The notes beneath the pieces are model-generated. The model was not told the DNA's origin. It made no database searches and saw nothing but the letters and a program-made list of their open reading frames with translations. Both the position numbers and the translations under genes were made by a program. Shown piece after piece: positions 16,193-24,761 of a stretch of 64,000 bases of DNA. Source of the DNA: Actinoallomurus soli (lineage in GTDB: Bacteria; Actinomycetota; Actinomycetes; Streptosporangiales; Streptosporangiaceae); assembly GCF_024055715.1 (NCBI RefSeq), contig NZ_JAMXMV010000002.1, positions 496,001-560,000 on the forward strand. The letters run 5' to 3'. The first letter of the stretch is position 1. Each line of letters opens with the position of its first letter.

Positions 16193-17179
16193 TCACGGCT
16201 CCTCCGGATCCGGCGCCGCCCCGGCCGACAGCAGTCTCTCCGCCAGTACGCGACAGCGCCGCCGGAGCTCCGGAGGGTCGAGCACCTCGAAGTCGTGCCC
16301 CAGCAGGACCATGTGCATGAGCACGAAGTCGAGGCTGCCGGCACCGCTGAGCACCTCGCAGCGCTCGCTCCCGCGCCGCCGTACGACGGCCGCCGACGCC
16401 GGAATCTGCGCGCGCACCGTGTCGGCCGACGCGTGCACGAGGAACCGCGCCCGATGCGGGTAGACCCGGCTCGCCACGCTCTCCTGCACGTACGTCGCGG
16501 CGTCGGGCACCGTACGCGGGCGGAAGCGCCAGGTCCGTGCCGACACGTCGGTCATGCGGTCGACGCGGAAGCTGCGCCAGTCGTCGCGGTCGAGGTCGTA
16601 GGCGAGGAGGTACCAGCGCCGGTCGGACGCGACCAGCCGGTAGGGCTCGACCCGACGCCGGCGCACCTCGCCCCCGGACGGGTAGTGGAAGCCGGCCTCG
16701 ACCTCGTCGCGGCAGGCCCTGGCCAGCGTCATGAGCACCTCGGAGTCGACGGGCGCGCGGCCGCCGCCGAACGACTCGACGGATCCGGCGAGCGCTCGCA
16801 CCTCATGGCGCAGCCGGGTGGGCAGCACCCGGTCGAGCTTGGTCAGCGCCCGCAGTGCGGCGTCGCCGGCACCGGCGACCGCGCCACCGGCCCCGGCGAG
16901 CAGGGACACCGCGGTGGCGATCGCCTCCTCGTCATCGAGGAGCAACGGCGGCAGGTCCCGCCCCGGGCCGAGCCGGTAGCCGCCGCCGACGCCCTGACCG
17001 GCGTGCACCGGATAGCCGAGCGCGCGGAGCCGCTCGACGTCGCGCCGTACCGTGCGCGGCGTGACCCCGAGCCGGGAGGCGAGCTCGGGGCCGGTCCACA
17101 CCTGGCGCTGCTGCAGCAGCCCGAGCAGGGTGAGCACCCGCTCCGTCGTCCCCCGCTCACCGCCGCTCGACCCGTCCAC
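16193..17179 (-). CDS. WYL-domain HTH transcriptional regulator
   Basis: 328 aa. An N-terminal winged helix of DeoR/HTH_11 type (RVLTLLGLLQQRQVWTGPEL followed by LGVTPRTVRRDVERL) is followed by the WYL sensor domain (PYRLVASDRRWYLLAYD and the WCX extension). WYL proteins bind ligands or nucleic acids and often repress a divergent neighbour. The GTG at 17179 is preferred because GGGAGGG precedes it; upstream in-frame codons run into the ridA promoter. It is divergent from the RidA gene with a candidate palindrome in between. Confidence 0.85.
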   Translation of the reverse strand: MDGSSGGERGTTERVLTLLGLLQQRQVWTGPELASRLGVTPRTVRRDVERLRALGYPVHAGQGVGGGYRLGPGRDLPPLLLDDEEAIATAVSLLAGAGGAVAGAGDAALRALTKLDRVLPTRLRHEVRALAGSVESFGGGRAPVDSEVLMTLARACRDEVEAGFHYPSGGEVRRRRVEPYRLVASDRRWYLLAYDLDRDDWRSFRVDRMTDVSARTWRFRPRTVPDAATYVQESVASRVYPHRARFLVHASADTVRAQIPASAAVVRRRGSERCEVLSGAGSLDFVLMHMVLLGHDFEVLDPPELRRRCRVLAERLLSAGAAPDPEEP

Positions 17180-17199
17180 GGCGCCCACCCTCCCAGATG

Positions 17200-17218
17200 G
17201 CGGACCGATCCTGTCCGC
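17200..17218. promoter_or_regulatory. Candidate operator between WYL regulator and ridA
   Basis: Inverted repeat GCGGAC (17200-17205), 7 bp spacer, GTCCGC (17213-17218) in the 118 bp divergent intergenic region. Position and symmetry fit an operator for the WYL regulator; no binding evidence exists. Confidence 0.5.
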
Positions 17219-17297
17219 TTGGGACCCCAGGGTGATGCCGAGGCCCGCGGAGCGGCCTCGGTCCTCACACGGACCCCGAACCTCCCAGGGGAGACTC

Positions 17298-17690
17298 ATG
17301 ACGACGAAGACGACCCACCTCGACCCCGAAGAACTCCACCGCAGCCCCGCCTTCGCGCAGGGCGTGATCGCGCCCGCCGGCCGGACCCTCTATGTCGGTG
17401 GACAACTCGGCACCGACGGCGCCGGGCGACTGCTCGACGGCATCGAGGCGCAGACCGCCCAGGCGATGCGGAACGTGCTGACCGTGCTCGCCGCCGCGGG
17501 CACCGGACCCGATCATGTCGTCAAGCTCACCATCTACCTCGTCGACGGGGTCGACGCCCAGCTGGGCTACGCGGCGTCGCGCTCGGTCTGGGGCGATCAC
17601 CGCACGGCCGTCACGGTCGTCTCCACCGCGGGACACGCTCGCCCCGGCGCGCTCGTGGAGATCGACGCCGTAGCGGTCATCCCCGAATAG
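17298..17690 (+). CDS. RidA family (YjgF/UK114) protein
   Basis: 130 aa, the normal length of RidA-like proteins, which hydrolyse reactive enamine/imine intermediates or related compounds. Visible family features are LYVGGQLGTDGAGRL, the QTAQAMRNVLTVLAAAG helix, and the late ARPGALVEIDAVAVIPE. The archetypal RidA Arg (about R105) is not obvious here because the corresponding region reads HARPGALVEID, so the R in ARPG may fill that role. It is the target gene of the divergent WYL regulator in many actinomycete genomes, by inference also here. The start ATG follows GGGGAG. Confidence 0.85.
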   Translation: MTTKTTHLDPEELHRSPAFAQGVIAPAGRTLYVGGQLGTDGAGRLLDGIEAQTAQAMRNVLTVLAAAGTGPDHVVKLTIYLVDGVDAQLGYAASRSVWGDHRTAVTVVSTAGHARPGALVEIDAVAVIPE

Positions 17691-17883
17691 GACGCACAGC
17701 GGCCGAGGTGGCCGGTGGCGACGACGTGAGCCGTACCGGCGTCCCTGGTCCGGCAGGAGTTGGCGAGATCCTTGCGGCCGGTGGCGAAAGGCGTGGCGGG
17801 ATCCTTGCTCACGTTGTCCTGCAGGCCACTGTCGGTCTCGTACTCGCCTGCCGACCATGGAGGGCGAGACGAGAGGAGCCTCC

Positions 17884-18882
17884 ATGACTCGCATCGCCGT
17901 CAACGGATTCGGCCGCATCGGACGCAACACCCTCCGCGCCCTGCTGGAGCGGGGAAGCGACCTGGACGTGGTCGCCGTCAACGACCTCACCGCCCCCGAG
18001 ACCCTCGCGCACCTGCTCAAGTACGACAGCGCGTTCGGCCGCCTCGACCGCTCGGTCGAGGTCGACGGGACCGACCTCGTGGTCGACGGCCGCCGCATCA
18101 CGGTCCTCGCCGAACGCGAGCCCGCCAAGCTGCCGTGGGCCGAGCTCGGCGTCGACATCGTGCTCGAGTCCACCGGCCGCTTCACCAAGGGAGGTGCCGC
18201 CCGCGCGCACCTCGACGCCGGCGCCAGGCGTGTCCTGGTGAGCGCCCCCGCCGACGGCGCCGACGTCACGCTCGCCTACGGCGTGAACACCGACACCTAC
18301 ATCCCCGGCGAGCACGTGATCGTCTCGAACGCCTCGTGCACCACGAACGCGCTGGCCCCGCTGGCCTCCGTGCTGGACGACCTGGCCGGCATCGAGCACG
18401 GCTTCATGACCACGGTGCACGCCTACACCCAGGAGCAGAACCTGCAGGACGGCCCGCACCGGGACCTGCGCCGCGCCCGCGCCGCCGGCATGAACATCGC
18501 GCCCACCACCACCGGGGCCGCCAAGGCCATCGGCAAGGTGCTGCCGAACCTCGACGGCAAGCTGTCCGGCGACTCGATCCGCGTACCGGTCCCGGTCGGG
18601 TCCATCGTGGAACTGAACACCACGGTGTCCCGCGAGGTCACCCGCGACGAGGTCCTCGCCGCCTACCGCGCCGCCGCCGACGGCGCGCTGAAGGGCATCC
18701 TGGAGTACGAGGACGATCCGGTGGTCTCCAGCGACATCGTCGGCCGGCCGGCGTCGTCCGTCTTCGACGCCGCCCTCACCCGCGTCGACGGCCGGCACGT
18801 CAAGGTGGTGGCCTGGTACGACAACGAGTGGGGCTTCTCGAACCGCGTCGTCGACACGCTCGAACTGCTCGCCCGCGGCTGA
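17884..18882 (+). CDS. gap: Glyceraldehyde-3-phosphate dehydrogenase, type I
   Basis: 332 aa, full length. NAD-binding start MTRIAVNGFGRIGRNTLRALL, catalytic C152 in SNASCTTNALAP, phosphate-site PTTTGAAKAIGKVLP, RVPVPVGSI and the C-terminal WYDNEWGFSNRVVD are all in place. It catalyses the NAD-dependent oxidation of glyceraldehyde-3-phosphate in glycolysis in the cytosol. It stands alone, without pgk or tpi, so it is probably a second paralogue as seen in many actinomycetes. GAGGAG precedes the ATG. The 193 bp upstream hold no gene; the 9-mer GATCCTTGC occurs there twice (17767-17775 and 17800-17808). Confidence 0.95.
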   Translation: MTRIAVNGFGRIGRNTLRALLERGSDLDVVAVNDLTAPETLAHLLKYDSAFGRLDRSVEVDGTDLVVDGRRITVLAEREPAKLPWAELGVDIVLESTGRFTKGGAARAHLDAGARRVLVSAPADGADVTLAYGVNTDTYIPGEHVIVSNASCTTNALAPLASVLDDLAGIEHGFMTTVHAYTQEQNLQDGPHRDLRRARAAGMNIAPTTTGAAKAIGKVLPNLDGKLSGDSIRVPVPVGSIVELNTTVSREVTRDEVLAAYRAAADGALKGILEYEDDPVVSSDIVGRPASSVFDAALTRVDGRHVKVVAWYDNEWGFSNRVVDTLELLARG

Positions 18883-18933
18883 CCGCCGCTGAGACGCACG
18901 ACCGTGACCGCCAGGTCCCGCGATACTCAGGGG

Positions 18934-19392
18934 ATGAACCTGCGCCCGGAACTGCTTCCGCCGGCGACCGACCAGGAGCGCCTGGCGGAGATCGGCGAGG
19001 AGATCGAGCGGATCGCGGACCTGGCGGGTCGAGGCAGGCGGCCTGCGGCCGACGAGGCGATCGCCGCCTTCAACGCCAGGACGGGGCACGACTACGTGCT
19101 CCACGACTTCGTCGCGTACCACGGTTCGCGAAGCCTGGAGGAGTTCGCGCGGGAGGCCGCCCGCCCGGCGCGGCCGCGGATCCCCGACATCACCCGGCCG
19201 GAGCTCGTCGAGATCGTCCACAGGATCCTCGCCGCGGACCCGGAAACGGACTTCTACCTCCGGCTGTTCGAATGCAACACACCGCACCCCGGGGCGAGCG
19301 ACCTGATCTTCAACCCGCCGGCGCACCTCGACGGCGGCTCCGCGGAGGCCATCGTCGACGCGGCCCTGTCCTACCGCGCGGTCGCATTGTGA
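18934..19392 (+). CDS. Hypothetical cytosolic protein
   Basis: 152 aa, not recognised. It is acidic, without membrane segments or signal peptide. It begins with a helical part (QERLAEIGEEIERIADLAG) and has a conserved-looking centre (TGHDYVLHDFVAYHGSRSLEEFA). Codon usage is typical of the region and the frame is well closed. The start is taken at the ATG at 18934; a GTG at 18904 would add ten residues that look non-coding. It ends 7 bp before the convergent DUF2000 gene. Confidence 0.65.
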   Translation: MNLRPELLPPATDQERLAEIGEEIERIADLAGRGRRPAADEAIAAFNARTGHDYVLHDFVAYHGSRSLEEFAREAARPARPRIPDITRPELVEIVHRILAADPETDFYLRLFECNTPHPGASDLIFNPPAHLDGGSAEAIVDAALSYRAVAL

Positions 19393-19399
19393 GCCCAGG

Positions 19400-19810
19400 T
19401 CAGGGATGAAGTGAGAGCCCCTTGAGGATCTTGTCGACGGCGTTCTTCGGGCCGTGCAGGGCCAGGCCCACGAGAGGCAGGTCGTCGGCGGCCCTCGCCC
19501 GTACGACGGCGCGGTTGTCCTCGTCGTGGCCCGTCTTGAACATCTCCTCGGTGTACACGCCGACGCGGAGGTCGCGGCCGAGCGCACGCTCGTGGACACG
19601 GGCCAGACCCTCGGCGTCCGCGACGTAGACGAGCACCGGCTGGCGGAAGGTCGGCAGATAGGTGTTGCCGGAGCCGTTCTCGTACGGCTCGCCGATCAAC
19701 TCGGGAAAGCCGGCGGCCACCCCGCCCGCCAGGAACGCGGTCACGTTGAGCCGCTGCCAGGCCGCGAGGTCGTCCCGCACGACAATGCCGATCTTGGTGT
19801 CGAAACGCAT
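19400..19810 (-). CDS. DUF2000 family protein
   Basis: 136 aa, single domain. MRFDTKIGIVVRDDLAAWQRLNVTAFLAGGVA and VYTEEMFKTGHDEDNRAVVRA are characteristic of DUF2000, a small family of unknown function with a peptidyl-tRNA-hydrolase-like fold. It is divergent from an AraC regulator with only 68 bp between the starts, a gene pair often seen in actinobacteria, so it is probably controlled by that regulator. No Shine-Dalgarno of note before the ATG. Confidence 0.85.
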   Translation of the reverse strand: MRFDTKIGIVVRDDLAAWQRLNVTAFLAGGVAAGFPELIGEPYENGSGNTYLPTFRQPVLVYVADAEGLARVHERALGRDLRVGVYTEEMFKTGHDEDNRAVVRARAADDLPLVGLALHGPKNAVDKILKGLSLHP

Positions 19811-19878
19811 GGCGTTCAGATTCGGGTACGGACCCGCACACCGTCTTGAACGCTCGTGCGGAAGGCGAGAATCGAGGC

Positions 19879-20712
19879 ATGACGCGCGACTGGTCCCGTT
19901 ACTGGCAGTCCGCCGAGGCGCCGCTGGAGGCGATGCACGCCCACTTCGTGCGGCACGTCTACCACCGGCACAGCCACGAGGGATACTCCTTCGGGGTCAC
20001 CGACGAGGGCGCCCAGGCGTTCTCCTGCCGGGGAGGGGCGCACACCAGCGCGGCCGGAATGGTGATGGCGTTCAACCCGGAGGACCCGCACGACGGCCGG
20101 GCCGCCGACGAGCTGGGCTTCACCTACCGGATGCTGCACATCGGCCCCGACCTGGTCACCGGCGTGCTCGCCGACCTCACCGGGCGACGGGCCGGTCTGC
20201 CGCTGTTCCGCGAGCCGGTTGTCGACGACGCCGTCCTGGCGCGGAACCTGCGGGCCCTGCACTCCGCGCTGCTCGGCGGCGCGAGCACCCTGCGGCGCGA
20301 CGAGCTGCTGGTCGCGACGGTCGCCTCGGTCGTACGGCGGGCGGCCGCGTCCGGCGGCCGGCCCGCCCCCGCGCCGACCGGGGCGAGGCTCGTCGCCGCA
20401 CGCACCCGTGAGCTGATCCACGACGCCTACCTGGAGGACCTCACCGCCGAGGAGCTGGCCGCCGCGGCCGGGCACACGCGGTTCGGGGTCTACCGGGCGT
20501 TCCGGGCGACGTACGGGATGGCGCCCAGCGACTACCAGCGGCAGCTGCGGCTCCGGGAGGCACGACGGCTGATCGCCCTCGGCCGGCCCCTCGCCGACGT
20601 CGCGGCGCACACCGGCTTCGCCGACCAGAGCCACCTGACCCGCTGGTTCGTCCGCTGGTACGGCATCACCCCGGGCCGCTACCGCCGCGCGTCACGACCG
20701 ACCCCGCCCTGA
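19879..20712 (+). CDS. AraC family transcriptional regulator
   Basis: 277 aa. An N-terminal cupin-type ligand domain (VYHRHSHEGYSFGVTDEGAQAF, FNPEDPHDGRAAD) is followed by a C-terminal AraC DNA-binding domain with two HTH units (LTAEELAAAAGHTRFGVYRAF and LADVAAHTGFADQSHLTRWF). The ATG at 19879 follows GAGG. It is divergent from DUF2000, its likely target. Confidence 0.9.
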   Translation: MTRDWSRYWQSAEAPLEAMHAHFVRHVYHRHSHEGYSFGVTDEGAQAFSCRGGAHTSAAGMVMAFNPEDPHDGRAADELGFTYRMLHIGPDLVTGVLADLTGRRAGLPLFREPVVDDAVLARNLRALHSALLGGASTLRRDELLVATVASVVRRAAASGGRPAPAPTGARLVAARTRELIHDAYLEDLTAEELAAAAGHTRFGVYRAFRATYGMAPSDYQRQLRLREARRLIALGRPLADVAAHTGFADQSHLTRWFVRWYGITPGRYRRASRPTPP

Positions 20713-20855
20713 CCAGAAGCCCGCCGCTCTCCGTCGCCGCAAATCCCTGACCGCCCGGAACACCCCGTTATAGGACGACAAGAGCGACGGCGAAGGCGTA
20801 CCGGATCGGTCATTGATTTGTCACTCAGAGAAATCGTTCGGTAACTTCTCGCGAC

Positions 20856-21704
20856 ATGCCCTCCGCCCTGCATGACACCATCAACATCCTGTTCCGTGAA
20901 CGCCCGGCGTTCGCGGTGGAGGTGCTGCGTGACCTGATGCATCTCGACATCCCCGGCACACTGCCGGCACAGGTGGAACGCAACGACTTCAACGACCGGC
21001 CCTCGAAGGATCTGCAGCCGGACACGGTGATCACCGTCGGCCCACCCCACAAGCCGGTGCACGCCGTCATCGTGGAGGTTCAGCAGGGAAAGAGCTCCAA
21101 CAAGCGCCGGCAACTGGCGCGCTACGCGGCGGCGCTGTGGCTCTTCCTGGAGTGCCCGGTGACGGTCCTGTGCGTCTGCCCTGACGCGGGGGCGGCCGCC
21201 TACTACGCCGAGCCGATCTCCACCGCGCTGCCCGGCTATACCTTCCAGGCCCTGGTGCTGGGGCCGGACCAGGTCCCGGCCATCACCGACCAGCAGGAGG
21301 CGGCGGCCCATCCCGAGCTGGCCGCGCTGGCGGTGATGATGCACGGCATGCACAAGGCGGTGGTGAAGACGTTCGTCACGGCGGTCGCCACACCCGGCAC
21401 CCCTGGCTACGCTCCGCATTACTATGAATACACATACGCGATGGCCGCGCCGGCGATCAAACGGATCATGGAGGAAGTCGTGTCCGAGACCTGGCCCGTC
21501 TACAGCCCCTTCGCCCGCGAACACTTCGGCCGCGGCAAGGCGGAAGGGGAAGCCGACGCCCTCCTGACGGTCCTGGAGACCCGAGGCATCGAGGTACCCC
21601 AGACCGCCCGAGCCCGCATCACCACCTGCACGGACGTCGAAGAACTCAAGGCCTGGCTCAAGCGCGCCGTGGTGGCGCGCTCCGCCGACGAGGTCTTCGG
21701 CTGA
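20856..21704 (+). CDS. Rpn-like PD-(D/E)XK nuclease-fold protein
   Basis: 282 aa. The core resembles Rpn/transposase-associated PD-(D/E)XK proteins: an acidic residue in QPDTVITV followed about 20 residues on by VEVQQGK, then KRRQLARYAAALW. Such proteins are common, multi-copy and of uncertain function in actinomycetes; the Rpn proteins of Escherichia coli are recombination-promoting nucleases. No transposase or inverted repeat is adjacent. The C-terminus (REHFGRGKAEGEADALLTVLETRG) is a helical tail typical of the group. No clear ribosome binding site precedes the ATG. Confidence 0.75.
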   Translation: MPSALHDTINILFRERPAFAVEVLRDLMHLDIPGTLPAQVERNDFNDRPSKDLQPDTVITVGPPHKPVHAVIVEVQQGKSSNKRRQLARYAAALWLFLECPVTVLCVCPDAGAAAYYAEPISTALPGYTFQALVLGPDQVPAITDQQEAAAHPELAALAVMMHGMHKAVVKTFVTAVATPGTPGYAPHYYEYTYAMAAPAIKRIMEEVVSETWPVYSPFAREHFGRGKAEGEADALLTVLETRGIEVPQTARARITTCTDVEELKAWLKRAVVARSADEVFG

Positions 21705-21734
21705 TCTTCAGGCGGCAAACGGGCCGCAGGCTCG

Positions 21735-23768
21735 TCACCGGTGCAGGGCGCGGGCGAGGTCGTCCAGGTGGCGGGCGACCGGGCCGATCGTGAGCAGGCC
21801 GCTACCCGCCCCGGCCAGCTCCGCCGCGGCGGGGCGCAGCGCCGCGTACGCCCGTTCCATCGCCGGCCGGTCGTCCAGGGCGACGGCCGCGCGGGCGATC
21901 AGGCACCACAGGGCCTCCAGCAGCAGGTCGCGTGGTGGGTCCGGGACCTCGCGCAGCGCGGCGGCGGCCTCCGCGCAGCGGTCCCCGGCCAGGAGCAGCA
22001 AGGGACGGACCCATGGCTCGTACGGCCCGAAGCCGGCCGGGTCGCCGGGCCGGACGGGCAAGCCGTGCCGCACGCTCAGGCACAAGAGCGCGAGCGGCAG
22101 CAGGCCGCGCTCCAGTCCCGGCATGCCCGAGTCGGGCAGGAGGGCCGCGGCCTCCCGATACGCCGACTCGGCCTCGGCCGCGGACCCGGTCGCAACGTCG
22201 GTCGCGGACACGGTTCCGGCCTCGGCTGCGGACACGGTGCCGGATTCGGCCCCCGCACCGGTCTCGGCCATCCGCAGTGCGGTGTACCACCGGGTGAACA
22301 CGTCGACCAGCGGGCGCTCGTGGCGTTCGGCCAGGCGGTCGGCGGCCGCCGCGTGCTCGTCCGCGCCCGCGAAGTCCGCCAGGGCGCTCCGGGCCTGAAG
22401 ACGGATGAGGTGGCCGAGGATCTCGAACGCCGACAGGCCGTGCCGGACGGACAGGGCCACCAGCTCGGCGCCGATCGCGTCACGGCGCGGCGCCAGGCCG
22501 GTGCGCTCGAAGCTCTGCATGAACACGGCGTTCAGGGCGAACGCCAGCAGTGTCGGATCGTCCAGCCGCCGGGCGATCTCCTCAGCCTTCCGGGCGGCGC
22601 GCGGACCGCGTTCCTCGCGGGTGCCGCGCGACTCGATGGCGATCGTGGCCAGCAGCCGGGCGCGGGCGGCGTCCTGCCCGGTCGACGGCAGGGCGGCCAG
22701 GGTGCGCTCGGCCGCCGCGACCACCCGGGCGGCCTGCTCCGGATCGTCGACGCGCGTCCAGATGGCCGGGACGTCGTACGCGCCGATCACCCGCGCGGTC
22801 AGCTCCGCGTCGCCGAGCTCCTCAGCCGCCTCGATGGCCGCGACCCGGTGCCGGCGGGACTCCGCCAGGCCGCCGCCCCCGGTCATCGCCAGGTTGCGCA
22901 GCAGGCCCACCGTCGACTCCAGCCGGGCCCGCGCTCCGGACGGCACCGCCCGGTCGTACGCGGCGGCCGTCTCCGCCCAGACCCGCCCCGCCGTGCCGCC
23001 CGGCGCCGGGTCGAGATGGGCGGCGTGGCCGAGGATGTCCGCCTCCAGGCCGCGCAGGGCCGGGCCCGGATCCAGCCCCAGCTCCTCGACGAGCAGGGTG
23101 CGGGCCCGGCGCAGCACGGTGAGCGCGTCGCCCTGCCGGCCGGTGCGGTACAGCGCCAGGGCCAGCAGTCGCCAGGCGTGCTCCCGCCAGGGATGCTCGG
23201 CCACGTGCGCGTCGAGGTCCGGCACCGTCTCGGCGGCCCGTCCCAGCTCCAGGCGGACCTCGGCTCGGCGTTCGAGCGCGTGCAGCCGCAGCTCCGCGAG
23301 GCGGGAACGCTCCGCGCGGGCCCACGGTTCGTCGGCGAACTCCGCGTACGCGGGTCCGCGCCACCACCCCAGCGCCTCGTCCAGCCGGGCGAGCGCCTCT
23401 TCGGGCGGGAGCGTGGCGGCGGCGGTGACCGCCCGCTCGAACCGCCGGGCGTCCACCGCGTCCGGCTCGGCGCGCAGCGCGTAGCCGGGGCCCTCGGTGA
23501 CGAGCAACCGGGCCGGGGCGCGCGGCGGCCGGTCCGGCTCCAGGCCCCGGCGGAGGGCGGCCACGAACGTACGGACCGCGCCGACGGCGTCCGAGGGCGG
23601 GTCGTCCGCCCACAGGTCGTCGACCAGGCGGGTGACGGGGACGACCCGGCCGCGGGCCATGATCAGCCGGGCCAGCACCGCCCGATGCCGCGGTCCCTTC
23701 AGATCGATCGCGTCCCCGGCCGGACCCCACGCCGTGACGGGTCCCAGCACCCCGAAGACGACACGCAC
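21735..23768 (-). CDS. SARP/BTAD-type transcriptional regulator
   Basis: 677 aa. The N-terminal OmpR-like winged helix (LKGPRHRAVLARLIMARGRVV...LWADDPPSDAVGAVRTFVAALRR) is followed by the BTAD bundle (EALARLDEALGWWRGPAY...YRTGRQGDALTVLRRARTLL) to about residue 255. The rest is a TPR-like helical region. The NB-ARC ATPase seen in AfsR is missing. A short insert near residues 505-535 (GTVSAAEAGTVSATDVATG) comes from 24-bp tandem repeats. It is divergent from an alpha/beta hydrolase with about 100 bp between, so that gene is the likely target. Confidence 0.88.
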   Translation of the reverse strand: MRVVFGVLGPVTAWGPAGDAIDLKGPRHRAVLARLIMARGRVVPVTRLVDDLWADDPPSDAVGAVRTFVAALRRGLEPDRPPRAPARLLVTEGPGYALRAEPDAVDARRFERAVTAAATLPPEEALARLDEALGWWRGPAYAEFADEPWARAERSRLAELRLHALERRAEVRLELGRAAETVPDLDAHVAEHPWREHAWRLLALALYRTGRQGDALTVLRRARTLLVEELGLDPGPALRGLEADILGHAAHLDPAPGGTAGRVWAETAAAYDRAVPSGARARLESTVGLLRNLAMTGGGGLAESRRHRVAAIEAAEELGDAELTARVIGAYDVPAIWTRVDDPEQAARVVAAAERTLAALPSTGQDAARARLLATIAIESRGTREERGPRAARKAEEIARRLDDPTLLAFALNAVFMQSFERTGLAPRRDAIGAELVALSVRHGLSAFEILGHLIRLQARSALADFAGADEHAAAADRLAERHERPLVDVFTRWYTALRMAETGAGAESGTVSAAEAGTVSATDVATGSAAEAESAYREAAALLPDSGMPGLERGLLPLALLCLSVRHGLPVRPGDPAGFGPYEPWVRPLLLLAGDRCAEAAAALREVPDPPRDLLLEALWCLIARAAVALDDRPAMERAYAALRPAAAELAGAGSGLLTIGPVARHLDDLARALHR
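22177..22248 (-). repeat. Three degenerate 24-bp tandem repeats inside the SARP gene
   Basis: Units at 22177-22200, 22201-22224 and 22225-22248 share GCGGACxCGGT and keep frame, coding Ala/Thr/Val/Ser-rich octapeptides. They lie in a linker between TPR-like helices. Confidence 0.8.
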
Positions 23769-23869
23769 CGATCGGCCTCCTTCCCCCTTTCGGTCACGGT
23801 AGCGCGCTCATCGGATGCTCATTCGGGCCCGGCAGGCTGACCGTGTTCCCGACCTCCAAGGAGAAGACC

Positions 23870-24748
23870 ATGACGTCCGTCATTCCCGGATTCGACTACG
23901 AGCGCGTGCCCGTCGCGGACGGCGTGTCCCTGCACACGGCCGTCGCCGGCTCGGGCCCCGCGATCGTGCTGCTGCACGGGTTCCCCGAGACCCACCTGAT
24001 GTGGCGGCACGTCGCCGCCGATCTCGCCGCCGACCACACCGTCATCTGTCCCGACCTGCGGGGCTACGGCGCGAGCGACAAGCCGGCCGAGACCGACGCC
24101 GACGCGTATTCCAAGCGGACGATGGCCGCCGACGTCGTCGCCCTGGCCCGCGCACTGGGGCACGAACGGTTCGCGCTGGCCGGGCACGACCGCGGGGCCC
24201 TGGTCGCCTTCCGCGCCGGCCTGGACCATCCGGACACGGTGACCCACCTGGCCTGCCTGGACGTGCTGCCGACCCTGGACATGTGGGACGTGATGCACGG
24301 CGTCACGGCCGCCGTCGGCTTCCACCTGTACCTGATGGCCCAGCCGCCCAGGCTGCCCGAGAAGCTGATCGCGGGCAGCCCGGACGCGTTCTTCGGCCAC
24401 TTCCTGGACCTCTGGGCCAACGACCCGGAGGCGATCCCCGCCGAGGTCCGCGCGGAGTACCTGGCGGCCTGCCGCAGTGCGGTGCCCTCCATCGTGGCCG
24501 ACTACCGCGCCTCCGCCGGGGTCGACGTCGAGCACGACGAGGCCGACCGCGCCGCCGGGCGGCGCCTGACGATGCCGGTGGCCGTGCTCCAGCAGGACTG
24601 GGGCGCCGCCCTCGGCTACGACGCCGCCGCGGTCTGGCGCGCCTGGGCGCCCGACCTGCACCACGCCACGGTGACCTGCGGTCACTTCATGGCCGAGGAG
24701 GCCCCGGCGGACATCGCCAAGGCCCTCCGCGACCTCGTCGCCCGGTGA
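23870..24748 (+). CDS. Alpha/beta hydrolase, haloacetate dehalogenase/epoxide hydrolase type
   Basis: 292 aa. Oxyanion motif HGFPETHLMWRHV, nucleophile D107 in GHDRGALVAFR, and a late His in VTCGHFMAEEAP. An Asp nucleophile in G-H-D-R-G is the mark of haloalkane/haloacetate dehalogenases and epoxide hydrolases, which form an alkyl-enzyme ester. The substrate is unknown. Start ATG with AAGGAGAAG just before. It is divergent from the SARP regulator and converges on the C-methyltransferase gene with a 13 bp gap. Confidence 0.88.
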   Translation: MTSVIPGFDYERVPVADGVSLHTAVAGSGPAIVLLHGFPETHLMWRHVAADLAADHTVICPDLRGYGASDKPAETDADAYSKRTMAADVVALARALGHERFALAGHDRGALVAFRAGLDHPDTVTHLACLDVLPTLDMWDVMHGVTAAVGFHLYLMAQPPRLPEKLIAGSPDAFFGHFLDLWANDPEAIPAEVRAEYLAACRSAVPSIVADYRASAGVDVEHDEADRAAGRRLTMPVAVLQQDWGAALGYDAAAVWRAWAPDLHHATVTCGHFMAEEAPADIAKALRDLVAR

Positions 24749-24761
24749 GCGACGCGTCCGG

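Noticed and set aside
14751-16463. Long + strand frame across the SIS and GlxA genes
   Set aside because: Translation is Arg/Gly/Pro-rich without homology; the real frames have SIS and AraC motifs and ribosome binding sites.
17597-17812. Possible small - strand gene between ridA and gap (starts MSKDPATPFATGRKDL)
   Set aside because: Overlaps the ridA 3' end, has no good ribosome binding site and no recognisable domain; the region is left as intergenic.
20856-21704. Rpn-like gene as part of an insertion sequence
   Set aside because: No transposase, terminal inverted repeats or target duplication seen around it.
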